From positions 1 to 21,554 of the forward strand of contig JBFKFP010000032.1 of NCBI GenBank assembly GCA_041618535.1: a stretch of 21,554 bases of DNA, read 5' to 3'. Below the pieces are notes generated by a model. It did not search any database. It was given only the letters and a program-made list of their open reading frames with translations, and was not told where the DNA came from. Below, piece after piece: positions 13,578 through 21,293 of the stretch (the stretch's first letter is position 1; the number at the start of each line of letters is the position of its first letter). Source of the stretch: SHLJ01 sp041618535 (GTDB lineage Bacteria; Bacteroidota; Bacteroidia; Flavobacteriales; Flavobacteriaceae). A program made the translations under genes and the position numbers.

Positions 13578-13587
13578 AAATGTGCCT

Positions 13588-14343
13588 TTAATCATCGACC
13601 GTACTATATGCCTCTCTTGTAAGGCAGCTTTCCAATTTCAGAATATAAGAATTCGAGAGTGATCTTATGGCGTCCACATAAAATTCCTTAATCTCCTTAT
13701 TTTCCATTTCCATCAATTGTTCAATGATGATAGCCGGCTTTTCCAGGCTTGAACCACAGTTGCAATTAACAAAGGCTTCATTATACGATTTGAGGTTTGA
13801 GGTCAGGGCCGAATCATAGCTTGTCACTAGTATCTCTTTCTGAATTCTCATTTCCTGTTTTTGTTGAGCTATCAATTTATCCTGCAGGGCCTTTTGCTGC
13901 CGCTCGAGTTCAAGTTGCTTCTGCTTAAGGTTGTTCTGCTCCATTTCGAGGCTAAGGAGCTCCTCTTCCTCGACAGTGATCTGCGTGCATTGGTCGAGGG
14001 TGGCAATAGCTTCCCGGGCAATATCCCTGGCCCGTTTTACGTAAAAACGTCCATCTTCCCAGGTTTCAGCCGGATCAACTTCCTTCAAAAGGTCTATCCC
14101 GCGGTCGATAAGAGACAAGGTTGGCTCGCAGCCACAATTCCTGAGAATGGGCACTGCACGATTCATTGCATCCAGCGAACGGTAAGCGAAATATTTTAGA
14201 TCAGAAATATTATTGGAATCATAAGCCGATTTCACATGTGAGTAGGCGTAGTTCATGTCTGAGTCCGCATCTGAGCACTTGCTTTGAGCAAAGGCTGTGC
14301 TCAAAAGACTCCAGGATACGAGAAAAATGTAGTATTTTTTCAT
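13588..14343 (-). CDS. Secreted coiled-coil protein of unknown function
   Basis: 251 residues. I do not recognise a named family. A signal peptide (MKKYYIF, hydrophobic core, cleavage after TAFA before QS) indicates export. The N-terminal third is helical and contains a CGCE pair; the centre (about 125-170) is a charged coiled coil rich in Glu, Gln, Lys and Leu (LEMEQNNLKQKQLELERQQ); the C-terminal third holds CNCGSS and a single Cys in LESCLTRE. The repeated C-x-C pairs suggest disulfides in the periplasm. The frame is open from 14388, but MKKYYIF at 14343 is the natural signal-peptide start and the promoter -7 box (14375-14382) lies inside the extra part. Convergent with the regulator operon and divergent from PPK2. 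Confidence 0.8.
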   Translation of the reverse strand: MKKYYIFLVSWSLLSTAFAQSKCSDADSDMNYAYSHVKSAYDSNNISDLKYFAYRSLDAMNRAVPILRNCGCEPTLSLIDRGIDLLKEVDPAETWEDGRFYVKRARDIAREAIATLDQCTQITVEEEELLSLEMEQNNLKQKQLELERQQKALQDKLIAQQKQEMRIQKEILVTSYDSALTSNLKSYNEAFVNCNCGSSLEKPAIIIEQLMEMENKEIKEFYVDAIRSLSNSYILKLESCLTREAYSTVDD

Positions 14344-14374
14344 AGTAATTGGGGTTTCAATCAATTTTAAGTTC

Positions 14375-14382
14375 CAAATATA
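14375..14382 (-). promoter_or_regulatory. Promoter -7 box of the coiled-coil protein gene
   Basis: TATATTTG on the minus strand, a perfect TAnnTTTG, 31 bases upstream of the ATG at 14343. It supports that start over the upstream one at 14388. No -33 TTG at the usual distance. Confidence 0.5.
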
Positions 14383-14459
14383 ATACAATTATCGTATAAA
14401 TATAACCGTTTATCGATTTTTATGTAAGAAAAAGACTTCAATAAATTTAAATAATCTAT

Positions 14460-15338
14460 ATGAAAGATATTGATATCAAAGCTTTTAAGGTTTCATCGGC
14501 AGTCGACCTGAACCAAAGACCAACCAAATATGATCTGGGGGCTGGAAAAAAGGAGATCCAAAAAAACCTTAGGGATGTTCGAAAAAAATTGGGAAAATTC
14601 CAGGATACCATTTATGCTCATGGGAAGTACGCCGTATTGATCTGCATACAGGGAATGGACACAGCCGGAAAGGACAGCCTGATAAGGGAAGTTTTCAAGG
14701 ATTTTAACTCCAGGGGTGTCATCGTACACAGCTTTAAAGTACCAACTCCTCTTGAACTTAAACATGACTATATCTGGAGGCATTATATTGCTCTTCCCGC
14801 CAGGGGAAAATTCGGCATTTTCAATCGGACTCATTATGAGAATGTACTGGTTACCCGGGTTCATCCTGAGTATATCATGAATGAAAATATCCCCGGAGTG
14901 AATTCAGTTGAAGATGTAAATGACGAATTCTGGACCAAGCGGTTTGAACAGATCAATAATTTTGAAAAACATATCGCTGATAACGGGACAATAATTTTTA
15001 AGTTTTTTCTTCATTTGTCAAAAGAGGAGCAGAAATTCAGATTGTTGAGGCGTCTTCGACTGGGAAGAAAAAACTGGAAGTTTTCCCCGGGAGACCTCAA
15101 AGAGCGGAAACTTTGGGATGATTACCAGGCTTGCTACCAGGACGCCATAAACAGAACTTCGAAAACATATGCCCCCTGGTATACAATACCTGCTGACGAT
15201 AAGCCGACTGCGCGCTACATCGTGGCCAGAATACTTTATGATACGCTTATCACTTACACCAACATCGCTGTACCTGAGTTGGATGCTGAGGTTAAGGCCA
15301 ATATTGAGAGTTATATGAAGGAACTGGAAAACGAATAG
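14460..15338 (+). CDS. Polyphosphate kinase 2 family protein
   Basis: 292 residues of the single-domain PPK2 family, which uses inorganic polyphosphate to phosphorylate nucleotides (AMP, ADP or GDP, depending on class). Walker A GMDTAGKD (residues 65-72), Walker B-type FNRTHYE (121-127), and lid segment RKNWKFSPGDLKER. The NRTHYENVLVTRVHPE wording matches the class that reads NRSHYEDVLV rather than the DRSWYNR class of PPK2 class I, so nucleotide phosphorylation from short nucleotides is plausible, but class cannot be settled by eye. N-terminal KYDLGAGKKEIQKNL is typical. Cytoplasmic. Monocistronic by appearance: it is divergent from the coiled-coil gene and followed by a strong terminator. 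TAAATTTA at 14442-14449 is a weak promoter candidate. Confidence 0.93.
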   Translation: MKDIDIKAFKVSSAVDLNQRPTKYDLGAGKKEIQKNLRDVRKKLGKFQDTIYAHGKYAVLICIQGMDTAGKDSLIREVFKDFNSRGVIVHSFKVPTPLELKHDYIWRHYIALPARGKFGIFNRTHYENVLVTRVHPEYIMNENIPGVNSVEDVNDEFWTKRFEQINNFEKHIADNGTIIFKFFLHLSKEEQKFRLLRRLRLGRKNWKFSPGDLKERKLWDDYQACYQDAINRTSKTYAPWYTIPADDKPTARYIVARILYDTLITYTNIAVPELDAEVKANIESYMKELENE

Positions 15339-15414
15339 ATTAAACCTTAGGTGAAAATTATTGTCCTATGATTGACGTTTGGGACTTCCGAACGAATTTT
15401 ATGCAATGATGAAG

Positions 15415-15445
15415 AACCGGTTTATTTTCGTAAACCGGTTTTTTT
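15415..15445 (+). terminator. Intrinsic terminator of the PPK2 gene
   Basis: Ten-pair perfect stem AACCGGTTTA (15415-15424) / TAAACCGGTT (15431-15440), loop TTTTCG, then T at 15441-15445. It lies 76 bases after the stop codon. Confidence 0.9.
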
Positions 15446-15455
15446 ATGATTTCTT

Positions 15456-15489
15456 TTGTAAGCGCCATAATTCATATGGCTTATATTTA
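15456..15489 (+). promoter_or_regulatory. Candidate promoter with dyad in the spacer, for the M28-DinB-YceI operon
   Basis: TTG (15456-15458), a 23-base spacer, then TATATTTA (15482-15489). The spacer holds an inverted repeat GCCATA (15464-15469) / TATGGC (15475-15480), placed where a repressor would block the polymerase. The ATG follows at 15507. Confidence 0.4.
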
Positions 15490-15506
15490 AACTTTAATAT
15501 TTCAGG

Positions 15507-16910
15507 ATGAAGACGTTATTTACCGTCATAGCTCTTTTCACGGGCTTGAGTTTACAGGCACAAACAGATGCCGAAGTGATAAAAAAAATCTTTGACACCT
15601 CCCTTACAAATGGCATGAGTTACCAATGGCTGGATCATCTGTCTAACAAAATTGGCGGACGACTTTCGGGTTCCCTGAACGCGGAAAGGGCGGTGGAGTA
15701 TACAAGGAGAGAATTGGATTCACTGGGCCTTGACAGGGTTTGGCTTCAACCTGTAATGGTACCTAAATGGGTTCGTGGAAATCCTGAGTTCGCCTATATC
15801 GAACTCGAGCCGGGTGAAACCATCGGGGTAAATATTTGTGCCCTTGGAGGTTCAATTGCCACACCCCTTGAAGGACTTAAAGCTCCGGTGATAGAAGTAC
15901 AGGGGATTGAAGATCTGAAAAGCAGGGATCAAGCGGATGTTGAAGGCAAGATCGTTTTTTACAACCGGCCAATGGATCCCACCCTGATAAATACATTCAG
16001 CGCCTATGGGGGCTGTGTTGACCAGCGATATTCGGGAGCATTAGAGGCCGGTAAGCTTGGCGCGGCAGGTGTAATCGTAAGATCGATGTCGCATAAACTC
16101 GATGATCTGCCCCATACCGGGAGTATGAGCTATGACGATTTACCCAATAGCAAACGCATTCCGTCTGCAGCTATCAGTACAAAGCATGCCGACCTTCTCA
16201 GCAGCATGCTGAAACTCAATCCGGAAATCAAATTTTATTTCAAGCAAAGTTGCAGGCAATTGGCTGATGTGCAGTCGCACAATGTCATTGGAGAGATCAG
16301 GGGAAGCGAATTTCCCAATGAGATCATAACGGTGGGTGGCCACCTGGACTCGTGGGATCTCGGTGACGGTGCACATGATGATGGCGCCGGATGTGTTCAA
16401 TCTATGGATGTTTTGAGATTGTTCAGGGAAACAGGGATAAGGCCAAAACGGACTCTGAGGGTTGTACTGTTTATGAACGAGGAAAATGGTTTAAGAGGTG
16501 CAAGAAAATATGCGGAAGTTGCAAGGCAAAAGGGAGAGAATCACATCTTTGCCCTTGAGAGTGACGCCGGAGGATTTACCCCCCGGGGATTCTCTTTTGA
16601 TTGCAGTGAGACCAATTTTGACCAGATCCTGAGCTGGAAGCCATTATTCAAGCCCTATCTGATTCATTATTTCGAAAGAGGAGGCAGCGGTGCTGATGTT
16701 GGTCCGTTAAAGGGAAAAAATAATGTTCTTGCGGGCCTTCGGCCAGATACGCAGCGATATTTTGATCATCATCACGCCGCAAGCGACACTTTTGATGCCG
16801 TGAATAAAAGGGAACTGGAACTAGGTGCAGCAACTATGACGGCACTGGTTTACCTCGTTGATAAATATGGCATCAATCCAATTAATACCAATCAACAACT
16901 CAAAGACTAA
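15507..16910 (+). CDS. Secreted M28-family zinc peptidase (PGCP/Q-like)
   Basis: 467 residues with a signal peptide (MKTLFTVIALFTGLSLQAQ). The two-zinc aminopeptidase or carboxypeptidase Q fold is shown by H279 in GGHLDSWD, bridging D291 in GAHDDGAG, catalytic and ligand E325/E326 in MNEENG, D353 in ESDAGG, and a terminal His in DHHHAASDT (421-423). The PA-like insert (about 105-265) between the N-terminal strand and the catalytic core is normal for the plasma glutamate carboxypeptidase group. It probably trims peptides in the periplasm or outside the cell. First gene of an operon of exported proteins; the next gene begins 5 bases after its stop. Confidence 0.93.
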   Translation: MKTLFTVIALFTGLSLQAQTDAEVIKKIFDTSLTNGMSYQWLDHLSNKIGGRLSGSLNAERAVEYTRRELDSLGLDRVWLQPVMVPKWVRGNPEFAYIELEPGETIGVNICALGGSIATPLEGLKAPVIEVQGIEDLKSRDQADVEGKIVFYNRPMDPTLINTFSAYGGCVDQRYSGALEAGKLGAAGVIVRSMSHKLDDLPHTGSMSYDDLPNSKRIPSAAISTKHADLLSSMLKLNPEIKFYFKQSCRQLADVQSHNVIGEIRGSEFPNEIITVGGHLDSWDLGDGAHDDGAGCVQSMDVLRLFRETGIRPKRTLRVVLFMNEENGLRGARKYAEVARQKGENHIFALESDAGGFTPRGFSFDCSETNFDQILSWKPLFKPYLIHYFERGGSGADVGPLKGKNNVLAGLRPDTQRYFDHHHAASDTFDAVNKRELELGAATMTALVYLVDKYGINPINTNQQLKD

Positions 16911-16915
16911 TTTTT

Positions 16916-17497
16916 ATGAAGGCAAAACAATTATTCATTTTAATAAGCTGTTTCATCATGTCAGTAAACGCCCAGGAAGAGAAATTACCCTATTACGAGA
17001 TTCCGGATTATCCTGAAAATTACAGTGACTGCACAGTGGTTGCCCGAATGATCGATGGCCTGGGATTCCGTTATTACTGGGCTACCGAGGGCCTTCGTCC
17101 TGAAGATCTTGCTTATAAACCAAGTGAGAGTGGCCGTTCTGCAGACGAAACCCTGGATCACCTTTTAGGCTTGTCCGATTTTATTTTAAAAACCGCGAAG
17201 AAGGAAACTATTTCGGCGAGGGAGGAAATGGAATTGAGTTATGAAAGGAAGCGAGCCATGACCCTTTACAACCTTAAATTGGCGGCTGATATTATGCGGA
17301 ATAGCTCCGATCTTTCCCAATTTAATATTAAGATAAGCCGGGGAGAGAACAGCAGTGAATTTCCATTTTGGCATAATATTAATGGGCCTATTGCTGATGC
17401 CATATGGCATTGTGGCCAGATGGTGGTTTTGAGACGGGCCTCGGGGAACCCGTTCAATTCAAAGGCCAGCGTATTTATGGGCAAAGTCCGGGAATAG
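16916..17497 (+). CDS. Secreted DinB-fold metal-binding protein
   Basis: 193 residues. An N-terminal signal peptide (MKAKQLFILISCFIMSVNAQ) is followed by a DinB/YfiT-like four-helix bundle. The three-histidine metal site is visible as H82 (DHLLGLSD), H153 and H165 in WHNINGPIADAIWHCGQ. The NGPIADAIWHCGQ and SGNPFNSKASVF segments are typical of Bacteroidota DinB proteins. Cytoplasmic relatives include thiol-dependent S-transferases (bacillithiol or mycothiol type), but export of this one makes those substrates doubtful, and no function is assigned. It lies between the M28 peptidase (5-base gap) and the YceI genes (31-base gap), apparently in one transcript. Confidence 0.85.
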   Translation: MKAKQLFILISCFIMSVNAQEEKLPYYEIPDYPENYSDCTVVARMIDGLGFRYYWATEGLRPEDLAYKPSESGRSADETLDHLLGLSDFILKTAKKETISAREEMELSYERKRAMTLYNLKLAADIMRNSSDLSQFNIKISRGENSSEFPFWHNINGPIADAIWHCGQMVVLRRASGNPFNSKASVFMGKVRE

Positions 17498-17528
17498 CGC
17501 AAAAAAAACGAGTTAATTCAAAATAGTT

Positions 17529-18110
17529 ATGAGAAAGATCGTCTTTAGTTTGATCGCCCTGATCTTTATTTCAAGTGCTCTTCATGCACAGACCTACAAA
17601 ATAGATCCGGGTCACAGCAGCGTGCAGATCAAGGTGGAGCGGTTTGGCGTTATAGATGTTGTGGGCCGATTCAAGGACGTTCAGGGAACCATTATTTATA
17701 AGGCTGAAAATCCCTCTGAAACTTCTGCGAACTCCATTATTAAAGTAGATAGTTATGATGCTAACAATGTTGGTGGGGAAGAGGCAGTCAAAAGCGTCGC
17801 CTTCCTGGATGCGGCAAATTACCCTGAGATAACTTTTCAATCCAAAGGTGTTAAAGAAGAAGAAGGGCAGATGTATATGATCGGTGATCTCACCATTCAT
17901 GGGGTTACCAAAGAGATTAGCTTGCCCTTCAGCATAAAAGGACCTCTGTTGGATTTGCCTACACAAAAGATGTCTATCGCCTTCCTTGCGGAAACAACTG
18001 TTAACCGGCAGGATTTTGGCGTGAGCTTTAACAGGCAACTTCCTAATGGTATCAAGATTGTCGGAGATGAGGTTGACATAACATTAATTGTATTAGCCAT
18101 TGAGGATTAG
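17529..18110 (+). CDS. Secreted YceI-family protein (first of tandem pair)
   Basis: 193 residues. A signal peptide (MRKIVFSLIALIFISSALHAQ) is followed by a full YceI domain. Family marks include YKIDPGHSSVQIKVERFG near the start (with the conserved His-Ser), FLDAANYPEITFQSKG, GDLTIHGVTKEISLPFSI, NRQDFGVSFNR and the C-terminal DEVDITLIVLAIED. YceI proteins form a lipocalin-like barrel that holds a long hydrophobic ligand, often polyprenyl. It probably binds such a ligand in the periplasm. It overlaps the next YceI gene by 11 bases, so the two are translated together. Confidence 0.93.
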   Translation: MRKIVFSLIALIFISSALHAQTYKIDPGHSSVQIKVERFGVIDVVGRFKDVQGTIIYKAENPSETSANSIIKVDSYDANNVGGEEAVKSVAFLDAANYPEITFQSKGVKEEEGQMYMIGDLTIHGVTKEISLPFSIKGPLLDLPTQKMSIAFLAETTVNRQDFGVSFNRQLPNGIKIVGDEVDITLIVLAIED

Positions 18111-18669
18111 AACAAAAATATTAGTCATTACGGCGGTGGGTTGCCTGTTGGGCAGTTCCCTCACGGTCTATTCGCAAAATGGAACCTATTCTGTTGACCC
18201 CTTGCAATCTGAATTAAATTTCAAAGTGTCCCATTTAGGTCCATTCAAAGTGAAAGGAAAGTTCCTTGAATATTCCGGAGCTATAATTTATGAACAGGGA
18301 GAATTGATCAAACTGGATGCTGAAGTTATGGTGACTACCATCGATACCAGGAATGACGAACGGGATGAAATTCTTCGGACTGAGCCCTATTTTGATATAG
18401 TGAAATTTCCATATATCACATATTGGGCCGACCGGCTGGCGAATACCGATAACGGACTGATACTCCATGGGAGGCTCAAGATAAAAGAGGTTGAAAACTA
18501 TTTACCCATCGATATCGATATTGACTACAATACAGGGAATGACATGATTATAATTTCAGGTGAGACCGAGATCAGCCGCAAAAACTATCAATTGGTTTTC
18601 GGATCAATGAACGGTTTAATAGGTGACAAGGTTGATATCCAGATTAAAATTGTCGCCATAAAACAATGA
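18100..18669 (+). CDS. Secreted divergent YceI-like protein (second of tandem pair)
   Basis: 189 residues. The start is a TTG at 18100, inside the end of the preceding YceI gene. It gives MRIRTK followed by a hydrophobic core and a cleavage site near TVYS/QN, a convincing signal peptide; no in-frame ATG lies before the mature domain. The mature part aligns with YceI throughout (TYSVDPLQSELNFKVSHLG, VKFPYITYWAD, DKVDIQIKIVAIKQ), but the conserved His of DPxHS is replaced (DPLQSE) and the GxxSI-type middle is altered. It looks like a diverged copy of the upstream gene that may bind a different ligand. Its stop is 1 base from the stop of the convergent acylase gene, with no terminator between. 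Confidence 0.82.
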   Translation: MRIRTKILVITAVGCLLGSSLTVYSQNGTYSVDPLQSELNFKVSHLGPFKVKGKFLEYSGAIIYEQGELIKLDAEVMVTTIDTRNDERDEILRTEPYFDIVKFPYITYWADRLANTDNGLILHGRLKIKEVENYLPIDIDIDYNTGNDMIIISGETEISRKNYQLVFGSMNGLIGDKVDIQIKIVAIKQ

Positions 18670-18670
18670 G

Positions 18671-20758
18671 TTATTGCCTTTGCACAAATCTGTCGCCATC
18701 CCGTAATTGAACCTCCTTTGTATTGGCTTCTACATCCTCCCCGTAAAACCAGGCATTTCTCAGCTCTTTCCTAGAGAATAACTCGAGTTGATCTCCATTA
18801 TGAGGTGAATCCTTTTCAGTTGAATTGCCATAGCTAAGCAGGACTTTTGCATTCACCTTTTTCCCGAATTCAATAACACCTACCCAGGAATCCCCACCGC
18901 CTACATACATGTTATTCTCGTCTGATCCTCCGGGCCATGCAACACGGAATACCCCTAATCTTCCATCCATTCCGTTAGCGGGAAGATTTTTTCCATTGTA
19001 ATTGATCCTGTAATAATCACCCCAGGGGATATCAAGCCTCCCGAATTTCGATTCCATCTCGTTTGCCGCCTGCTCAAGAAGATCAACTGCTCGCTTTGGA
19101 TCTGCCAGTCCGTCGGGTGTGGTATTCGGGTTGTTGAAGTCCCATATCCTGGAATAATTAGAATTATTAAAGACGCCGAATTTACGTGCCCAATTGAAGA
19201 ACAGCAAAGTTCCCTTACTGTCAGCATCCGATTCACGGTCCCAGGCTTCCAATACGGCCATAGCTTGTTTGGCCTTGTCAGAACCTGAGGCATCTACAGC
19301 CTTGAACAGGTCATCAAGGATGCGATCTGCGAATTCAAGGCGAGTAGAGAGTTTATAGTCGACCAATTCTTCAAAGGAGATAGATTCATCTTCAATCAAC
19401 ATCCGTGCTGAGCGCTGTGGCCTGAAACCCATATAACGAGGCGCCATATATCCGGGAAATTCATCTGCGTTCAAGGTCATGGGGATGGTGCTTGTCCAGG
19501 GTGGGTCATTGGCATTCTGAAGCCAGCCTCCTTCAGGATTCTTTACCTTGGGTAGATCGGAGTAATCATGAACCTCGGTCCAGACATCGGCAGATTTTCC
19601 ACCAGGGATGATCCCGTTCCAGTAATTCCAGGAATTTTCAGATCGTTTCGGAACCAGGCCGTTGAAGAGGTAGAAGATCTGGCCTTCCTTGTCGGCATAC
19701 ATCACATTCCAGAATGGGATCTGTGCCATTTTCAGGGCGTTTTCAAACTCCTCAAAATTAGTGCTGTTAAGCATGCGCCACCATTGAAGGAACATATTTG
19801 GACGGTCACGTCCAACCATTCTGATAGCCAGAACTTTGTCTGCGCTTTTACTTACAACAGGACCGTGTACGGTTTTCATTATGGGAATTTCCTGCTCGGT
19901 AAGAGTGCCGTCAGCCTGTTTTACTAATATCATTTTCGACCTGCTTTCAAAGGCCTGCACTTCACCGTCAAGGATATAGCCTCCATCTTTAACCTCCAGC
20001 TCGTATAGGTCTGAATTATCGATAGTGTTATCGGTATGGCTCCAGCCGAGGTTCTCATTAAATCCAATAGCGATTCCCGGCATGCCGACCAGATTTGCGC
20101 CGTACAAATTTTTCCCGTTAAGGTTAAGATGATATTCAGTGAATAGGAACTCATTCCACCATGGAAGATGGGGATTCTGAACCAACATGGCATTGCCCGA
20201 AGCCGAACGGGCTGGCCCGATGGCATAGGTGTTCGAACCCATATCTGGCCATCGCTGAATACGCCCCAGATCTTCACCGCCAATAAAGCGTGTAAAAACA
20301 ACATACATCCCGTGCATATTGACATCTTTGGTAGTTACAGGAAGCACGACCTTATTCTTATCTTCGATCTTATCCTGATGAGCCCGGGTATAGGCGTTGA
20401 TGCCTGCAACAAAAGACTTGTAAATAGTTTTTAATTCGTCCTCTTGTTGTTGCTCCCATACATCGGCCAGCTCATCAAATTCCAGGGTGTGCACCAGGAG
20501 ATCGTTATCAAGGAATTGCTCTCCCCAGTATTCCGATGCTCTTCCCCTGGATGCCCCATAAAGCTCAAGTACCTTGTTGGCATGATTGTTCATTAATGCC
20601 CAGCCCTGGGCAAAGAACAAATCCTCCAGATTAGAGGCTTTAATATGAGGGACGCCATAAGTGTCCCAGCTAATTTCTGAGGTTTTGTCTTCACTGTTAA
20701 CACAGGAATAGGAAATAAACAGGATCAAAATAAGGGCGGCGAATCTGAATTGTTGCAT
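18671..20758 (-). CDS. Penicillin acylase family protein (peptidase S45, Ntn hydrolase)
   Basis: 695 residues. These enzymes hydrolyse amide bonds of acylated substrates (penicillins, acyl-homoserine lactones, others) after the precursor cuts itself into two chains. The nucleophile is Ser175 in PDMGSNTYAIGP, which becomes the first residue of the large chain. The small chain starts after a hydrophobic export signal with Cys19 (ISYSC, an imperfect lipobox), then SWDTYGVPHIKASNLEDLFFAQGWA, the family N-terminal block. Other marks: QNPHLPWW, GMPGIAIGFNENLGWSHTDN and a late YVGGGDSWVGVIEFG block. Periplasmic or outer-membrane-anchored. The substrate is not readable from sequence. Downstream of the DUF2809 gene (35-base gap) and probably co-transcribed. 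Confidence 0.93.
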   Translation of the reverse strand: MQQFRFAALILILFISYSCVNSEDKTSEISWDTYGVPHIKASNLEDLFFAQGWALMNNHANKVLELYGASRGRASEYWGEQFLDNDLLVHTLEFDELADVWEQQQEDELKTIYKSFVAGINAYTRAHQDKIEDKNKVVLPVTTKDVNMHGMYVVFTRFIGGEDLGRIQRWPDMGSNTYAIGPARSASGNAMLVQNPHLPWWNEFLFTEYHLNLNGKNLYGANLVGMPGIAIGFNENLGWSHTDNTIDNSDLYELEVKDGGYILDGEVQAFESRSKMILVKQADGTLTEQEIPIMKTVHGPVVSKSADKVLAIRMVGRDRPNMFLQWWRMLNSTNFEEFENALKMAQIPFWNVMYADKEGQIFYLFNGLVPKRSENSWNYWNGIIPGGKSADVWTEVHDYSDLPKVKNPEGGWLQNANDPPWTSTIPMTLNADEFPGYMAPRYMGFRPQRSARMLIEDESISFEELVDYKLSTRLEFADRILDDLFKAVDASGSDKAKQAMAVLEAWDRESDADSKGTLLFFNWARKFGVFNNSNYSRIWDFNNPNTTPDGLADPKRAVDLLEQAANEMESKFGRLDIPWGDYYRINYNGKNLPANGMDGRLGVFRVAWPGGSDENNMYVGGGDSWVGVIEFGKKVNAKVLLSYGNSTEKDSPHNGDQLELFSRKELRNAWFYGEDVEANTKEVQLRDGDRFVQRQ

Positions 20759-20793
20759 GAGGAGTTGAATTGTTGAAGCCCTAAGGTAATAAA

Positions 20794-21168
20794 TTATGCC
20801 AAACGATTTTCACGCCTGTGCTCCACGATCATCACAGCAATAATTCCCATAAGGTACGCAAGGAGATCACCATAGCTGAAAGCATTGCCCAGGATAATGT
20901 TGGCCAATCGGTTCTCTCTTAACCCCAATTCGTCAAGCAGATCAAAAAATTGTCCAACCTCAATTCCCGTGGCAATCAGCAGTGTTATCCATGCCGCAAA
21001 TAAAGGTTTGATATTGATAAAACTCTTCAGGAGACAATAAAGCATGATAACAACGAGAAAATCACCTGCCGTATGCCTGATAAAGCCAGTCGTGATAAAA
21101 GTTGCGATACAAATCTCGATTATCAGTAAGATAAGGAATGCTTTGAAATAGCCCGGTTTAAATAGCAT
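20794..21168 (-). CDS. DUF2809-family membrane protein
   Basis: 124 residues with about four transmembrane helices (roughly 8-27, 33-48, 55-73, 99-117). The polar connectors are IRHTAGDFLVV and FFDLLDELGLRENRLANIILGNAFSYGDLLAY, which match the DUF2809 (VanZ-like fold) pattern, with conserved Glu-Gln and Arg-Asn-Asp positions between helices. The function of the family is unknown. The ATG at 21168 lies only 7 bases after a perfect -7 box, so the transcript is probably leaderless. First gene of a two-gene unit with the acylase. Confidence 0.82.
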   Translation of the reverse strand: MLFKPGYFKAFLILLIIEICIATFITTGFIRHTAGDFLVVIMLYCLLKSFINIKPLFAAWITLLIATGIEVGQFFDLLDELGLRENRLANIILGNAFSYGDLLAYLMGIIAVMIVEHRRENRLA

Positions 21169-21175
21169 AGTGCAT

Positions 21176-21183
21176 CAAAATTA
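21176..21183 (-). promoter_or_regulatory. Promoter -7 box of DUF2809-acylase; leaderless transcript likely
   Basis: TAATTTTG on the minus strand, a perfect TAnnTTTG, with 7 bases between its G and the ATG at 21168. The same spacing is seen for the box at 5531-5538. Confidence 0.5.
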
Positions 21184-21211
21184 AGGAGTTATGCTGAAAT
21201 AAGTCCGGGGT

Positions 21212-21227
21212 CATGATTTAAATCATG
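21212..21227. promoter_or_regulatory. 16-base perfect palindrome, candidate operator
   Basis: CATGATTTAAATCATG between the divergent DUF2809 and SPFH genes. The core TGAT-N4-ATCA resembles half-sites used by Crp/Fnr-family regulators. Its centre is about 50 bases upstream of the predicted minus-strand start. A short T run (21228-21232) follows on the plus strand, but the stem is A/T-rich and lies after no plus-strand gene, so a terminator is unlikely. Confidence 0.4.
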
Positions 21228-21293
21228 TTTTTACTGCCTTAAGAATGCGATCTTAATAGAATGGAGGTTGAAGTTTAATTTAAAACGAACATT

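Noticed and set aside
13500..13587. Frameshifted helix-turn-helix after the sigma-54 activator
   Set aside because: The 44 bases between the stop and the next gene hold only the terminator, leaving no room for a Fis-type domain in any frame.
17571..18038. 155-residue open frame on the minus strand
   Set aside because: Antisense to the first secreted YceI gene, which has a signal peptide and family motifs.
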